A stretch of 64,000 nt of DNA, taken from NCBI GenBank assembly GCA_024220505.1, contig JAKZZE010000005.1, forward strand, positions 1,200,501 to 1,264,500. The letters run 5' to 3'. This stretch comes from Rhizopus arrhizus. Taxonomy: Eukaryota > Mucoromycota > Mucoromycetes > Mucorales > Rhizopodaceae. This document shows, one piece after another, positions 62,963-64,000 of this stretch. The notes under the pieces were generated by a model. The model was given only the letters and a program-made list of their open reading frames with translations, was not told where the DNA came from and searched no databases. The number at the start of each line of letters is the position of its first letter. Positions within the stretch are counted from its first letter, which is position 1. The position numbers were made by a program, and so were the translations under genes.

Positions 62963-63530
62963 TGTTGTATAATGGTAAAAGTAGTTGAGGAAAAGGTAGA
63001 AACAAAGATCAAGAAACAGTGTAAGTACTTTTTGAGACTGATCTTTATTTCAGTTTAAGTTAAAGTAAAAATTATTCTAATTGAAGGTAGGTATTTATAT
63101 CTTATTGAGTGAGTGGCTTGATATCTTCTATTGTAAGCGTTCTTCTAATATTCAGGTACTTTAGCAAGTGTCATCTATAATTATGATTATGAAAACTTTT
63201 CATTTGTTCTTTTGTATGTCTGTCATAGATTATCTTTTATTCTGGGAATTCCTCACTGATTTGAATAACGTTATTTTACGCGTTATTTCAATTATATGAA
63301 AGATTAGCAATATTCCTGATATTGGATTGGATCTTGTTATTTTAGTTGATACTTCTTCTTATAAAAGAACTCTCATTAATACAAAACATATTCTAAAAGA
63401 ATATGTTTAATTGGAATTGATTGTATAATCTTATTTAAATAAACTTATATTTTATTTTTATTTAATTATGATCTTGTATTAAGACTTATATTTATCAATG
63501 TCTACTACAATCAGTTACTGTTCTACAACA
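62963..63530 (-). repeat. Element B shared LTR
   Basis: 568 bp; the 5' LTR of the left copy and at the same time the 3' LTR of the right copy. TACTTTTTGA at 63027-63036 is complementary to TCAAAAAGTA at 62950-62959. Confidence 0.93.
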
Positions 63531-64000
63531 TAATCCCCTCCCAGGTATGATCAATACCGTTTAGATCTTTTAGGTCTACCTTGGCTCTTATTCTTCTCAT
63601 TAATTGTTGTGGAAGAGTAGCTGGTTTCTTTTAAGTCTATTGGTATTTTACGTTTACTTGACTGAGGATTAGATTCCTTATTTGTATTATTTGACTTTTC
63701 TTTTTTATCAAGAATTTTATATTTCGTTTAATGTCTTCAGGGACAATACCAATTCTTTGCCAATATTCAGTTATGAATTTAAGATCTGCAAAGTGAGATG
63801 CAGGTTCCCAAGTATCTTCACTCTCGTCATAACCTTTCCATCTACACTTATAAATATATTTTCCTTTAACTTTTTTATGTGTTAAGATGGCTTCAACTTG
63901 ATAGAATTTATTTGAGGATATTACTTCATCCTGTGATATCATCTTGAGTGCAGATGGTGGGTAGTTTTTAGGTAATAAATCTCCCTTTTCATCTTCAAGC
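63531..64000 (-). mobile_element. Second internal region of chromovirus B (3' end only)
   Basis: Repeats 58128-58597 almost base for base and runs off the window. Near 63726 a run of four T (as at 58327) has only three, which shifts the pol frame just before the stop; the C-terminal tail after the chromodomain changes and ends at 63637. Confidence 0.9.
63637..64000 (-). pseudogene. Element B second copy, pol C-terminus with frameshift
   Basis: The chromodomain (YKCRWKGYDESEDTWEPASH) and following WQRIGIVPEDIK match the left copy exactly. After the one-base deletion near 63726 the tail reads RNIKFLIKKKS and ends at 63637, instead of running to the position matching 58148. The chromodomain is kept, so function may not be lost. 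The rest of the copy is outside the window. Confidence 0.75.

Larger units (their letters stand above)
57560..63530 (-). mobile_element. Chromovirus B (Ty3/gypsy), complete, in tandem with a second copy
   Basis: Two 568-bp LTRs, 57560-58127 and 62963-63530, look identical by eye. Read on the minus strand: 5' LTR (right), PBS-like region, gag, one UGA, pol, polypurine tract CTGGGAGGGGATTA, 3' LTR. Immediately beyond the right LTR a second internal region begins (63531 onward) with the same sequence as 58128 onward. Adjacent copies therefore share one LTR. No target duplication can be assigned because the right end is outside the window. Confidence 0.9.

Noticed and set aside
1..64000. CRISPR arrays, bacterial operons, rRNA genes and telomere repeats
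   Set aside because: No regularly spaced short repeats with unique spacers, no Shine-Dalgarno-organised genes, no rRNA and no telomeric tracts were seen.

Overview
This window looks like nuclear DNA of a filamentous fungus, most likely an early-diverging Mucoromycota (Mucorales-like) species. The sequence is visibly AT-rich. Genes carry short introns of about 45-75 nt with GT-AG ends (one GC-AG), and poly(T) tracts are common near starts. The mobile elements are chromodomain Ty3/gypsy elements, LINEs, Tc1/mariner, Tnp2-type and a tyrosine recombinase. No bacterial-style operons, rRNA or convincing intact tRNA were seen. The species assignment is inference.

Region 1 (1-11.3 kb) is a small gene island. 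About 2.3 kb without a supported gene is followed by an SLC35F-type transporter (+), a Lag1/TLC ceramide synthase (-, 4 exons), a peroxisomal MaoC/hydratase-2 enoyl-CoA hydratase ending in SKL (+, 4 exons), a DUF4743/Nudix hydrolase (-, 6 exons), an XPT1-like purine phosphoribosyltransferase (+, 20-nt first exon) and a one-exon SCP2 sterol-carrier protein ending in AKL (+). The hydratase and Nudix genes converge with one base between their stop codons. The Nudix and XPT1 genes diverge from a 141-bp intergenic space. Two of the six products carry C-terminal peroxisomal signals, so fatty-acid oxidation is a shared theme for those two.

Region 2 (11.7-35 kb) is a mosaic of mobile elements: a transposase fragment, LTR pieces, a 5'-truncated tyrosine recombinase, a decayed Tnp2 transposase, a nearly intact LINE on the minus strand (LINE-M) with a 14-bp target duplication, a DD34E transposon with helically phased end repeats, a tRNA-like pol III promoter remnant, and an apparently intact LINE on the plus strand (LINE-N) with a 15-bp target duplication and ORFs overlapping as TAATG. 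One uncharacterised three-exon gene (30.2-30.9 kb) survives inside. After it come a decayed LINE (LINE-H) split by a decayed Tc1 element (Tc1-F), solo LTRs, and a Tc1-D fragment.

Region 3 (36-53.7 kb) is a nest four layers deep. A gypsy integrase (E) is split at a TA by a Tc1-like D array. That array contains chromovirus A (5-bp TSD AGCAC), and A's gag is split by chromovirus C (661-bp LTRs, 5-bp TSD GACAG, open gag-pol). Removing each layer rejoins the reading frame below it.

Region 4 (54.5-64 kb) has a Tc1 element (Tc1-I) with an open DD34E transposase and compound 232-bp inverted repeats, inserted into the arm of a dead relative (Tc1-J). A truncated LTR follows, then chromovirus B, whose gag and pol are separated by one UGA. 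B is arranged LTR-internal-LTR-internal and runs out of the window.
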